A program made the position numbers and the translations under genes. Shown here piece by piece: positions 59,329 through 60,158 of a stretch of DNA of 60,158 bases. The DNA is taken from NCBI GenBank assembly GCA_041488155.1, contig JBGPOS010000017.1, positions 1 to 60,158 on the forward strand. Reading direction: 5' to 3'. Numbering within the stretch: position 1 is the stretch's first letter; every line of letters begins with the position of its first letter. Below the pieces are notes generated by a model. That model was not told the origin of the DNA and searched no databases. It saw only the letters and a program-made list of their open reading frames with translations. The DNA is from JBGPOS01 sp041488155 (GTDB lineage Bacteria > Chloroflexota > Dehalococcoidia > Tepidiformales > Tepidiformaceae).

Positions 59329-60158
59329 GTGAGCCAACTGCGCCAGGCCGCTATCGCCGGCATCCACGAATATCCGTTGCGCGTCGCCCCCGGCGTGTCG
59401 GCGATGCAGATCAAGGCGTCGTCGCTGAAGGCGGCGCTCAACGACGCTGGACTCTCGTGGGACGACGTCGATGGCCTCTACGACGCCGGGGATGGCGAAG
59501 GCGGAGGAGGGCTAGGCCTCGCCGCCTACCTCGGGCTGAAGCCCCGCGTGATCGACACAACGCAGGTCGGCGGCTCTTCGTACGAATTCCACGCCGCCCA
59601 CGCGCTGCGGGACATCGCCGCCGGCCGGGTGAAGGTGGCGGTCACCACCTACGGGTCCACCGCCGCCTCGAACCGCGTGCCGATCGGTACTGGAGGGCGC
59701 GGGTTCGGGGGAGCCTCCTGGCAGTCGAACATGGAGTCCGCGTACGGCTCTACGCTCATCAGCAACTACGCCATGGTGAAGCAGCGGCACATGCACCAGT
59801 ACGGCACCACGTCGGAACAACTCGCCCAGATCTCCGTGGCGACACGGCATCACGCGATGCGAAACCCCGAGGCAGTCCGCGCCATGACCGACCTCCAGTT
59901 CGTGAAGGTCGACGAGATCACCGTGCACGATGTCCTCGAATCGCGAGTCGTGGCTGACCCCCTCCACCTGCTCGAATGCTGCATGGTGTCGGATGGCGGA
60001 GGCGCCGCTGTCTTCGTGGCCGCCGATGTCGCACGCGACATCAAGAAGAAGCCGGTCTGGATCATCGGCAGCGGCGAGGCAACCAAGTATCGCGAGAACG
60101 CAGGCGACATAACCGTCAGCGCGGCCGCCCAAAGCGGCCCCGCCGCCTTCGCGCAAGC
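59329..60158 (+). CDS. Thiolase-superfamily protein (lipid-transfer / SCP-X type), cut by window end
   Basis: The first 276 residues of a thiolase. The start GTG 59329 has AAGGAAAGG before it. It has VSAMQIKASSLKAALNDAGL, DTTQVGGSSYEFHAAHAL and CCMVSDGGGAAVFVAA. Where classical thiolases have the nucleophile Cys it reads GGSSYEF (Ser), so it is probably the SCP-X/lipid-transfer group often paired with an OB-fold partner gene that would be downstream. The 3' end and C-terminal domain lie outside the window. Confidence 0.8.
   Translation, partial: MSQLRQAAIAGIHEYPLRVAPGVSAMQIKASSLKAALNDAGLSWDDVDGLYDAGDGEGGGGLGLAAYLGLKPRVIDTTQVGGSSYEFHAAHALRDIAAGRVKVAVTTYGSTAASNRVPIGTGGRGFGGASWQSNMESAYGSTLISNYAMVKQRHMHQYGTTSEQLAQISVATRHHAMRNPEAVRAMTDLQFVKVDEITVHDVLESRVVADPLHLLECCMVSDGGGAAVFVAADVARDIKKKPVWIIGSGEATKYRENAGDITVSAAAQSGPAAFAQ

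Overview
This window is GC-rich, densely packed bacterial chromosome. The best guess for the source is a free-living member of the Chloroflexota, probably near the Dehalococcoidia. That guess rests on inference: a Rex regulator, a DUF1015 gene, many family III CoA-transferases, SDRs, LLM oxidoreductases and crotonases, secreted proteins of the 'GGG..GGPY.L.G..GQPDAG' type, and a small-membrane-protein style common in that phylum. No 16S rRNA gene is present, so the lineage is not proven.

Layout. (1) 1-6866: the F1 part of the ATP synthase operon, atpF-atpH-atpA-atpG, then a HAD phosphatase and a crotonase-fold gene inserted before atpD-atpC. (2) 6955-9300: murA (with an Asp in place of the catalytic Cys) and mreB, followed by a four-helix membrane protein and the decayed tail of a second mreB. 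(3) 10014-13632, minus strand: an MFS transporter, the redox regulator rex, and selA for selenocysteine. (4) 13809-19435: serine/glycine metabolism (class V aminotransferase, serA), a VOC-APH pair, DUF1015 and a HIT protein. (5) 19426-27923, minus strand: RNase PH, acpP, two KAS II genes, fabD, priA and a drug-efflux type MFS. (6) 27998-30517: amidohydrolase, membrane protein, exonuclease III. (7) 30583-31828: tRNA-Arg, tRNA-Leu and tRNA-Val, then an AT-richer patch ending in a broken second copy of tRNA-Val. (8) 32013-33546: two secreted proteins. (9) 33674-44854: a crotonase, a type III polyketide synthase with an ICMT-like methyltransferase and a flavoprotein, three CoA-transferase genes (one a double-length fusion), a serine hydrolase and another crotonase. 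(10) 45007-49341: envelope enzymes (LysM deacetylase, Tat-exported amidase), a radical SAM protein and an LLM monooxygenase. (11) 49591-53564: a hybrid histidine kinase and a diguanylate cyclase. (12) 53731-60158: two tiny overlapping genes, a desaturase, an acyl-CoA dehydrogenase, tandem SDRs, a phosphoesterase and a truncated thiolase.

How the genes fit together. The window joins energy conservation (ATP synthase), envelope synthesis (MurA, MreB, amidase, deacetylase), fatty-acid synthesis (FabD, two KAS II, ACP, desaturase) and a broad acyl-CoA catabolism set. The type III PKS, methyltransferase and flavoprotein resemble the srsABC / bpsAB phenolic-lipid and alkylpyrone systems and form the best candidate for a specialised-metabolite locus. 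Two genome-wide habits also show. Several genes seem to start at CTG, and at least five genes have a TANNNT box exactly six bases before the start codon, as expected for leaderless transcripts.
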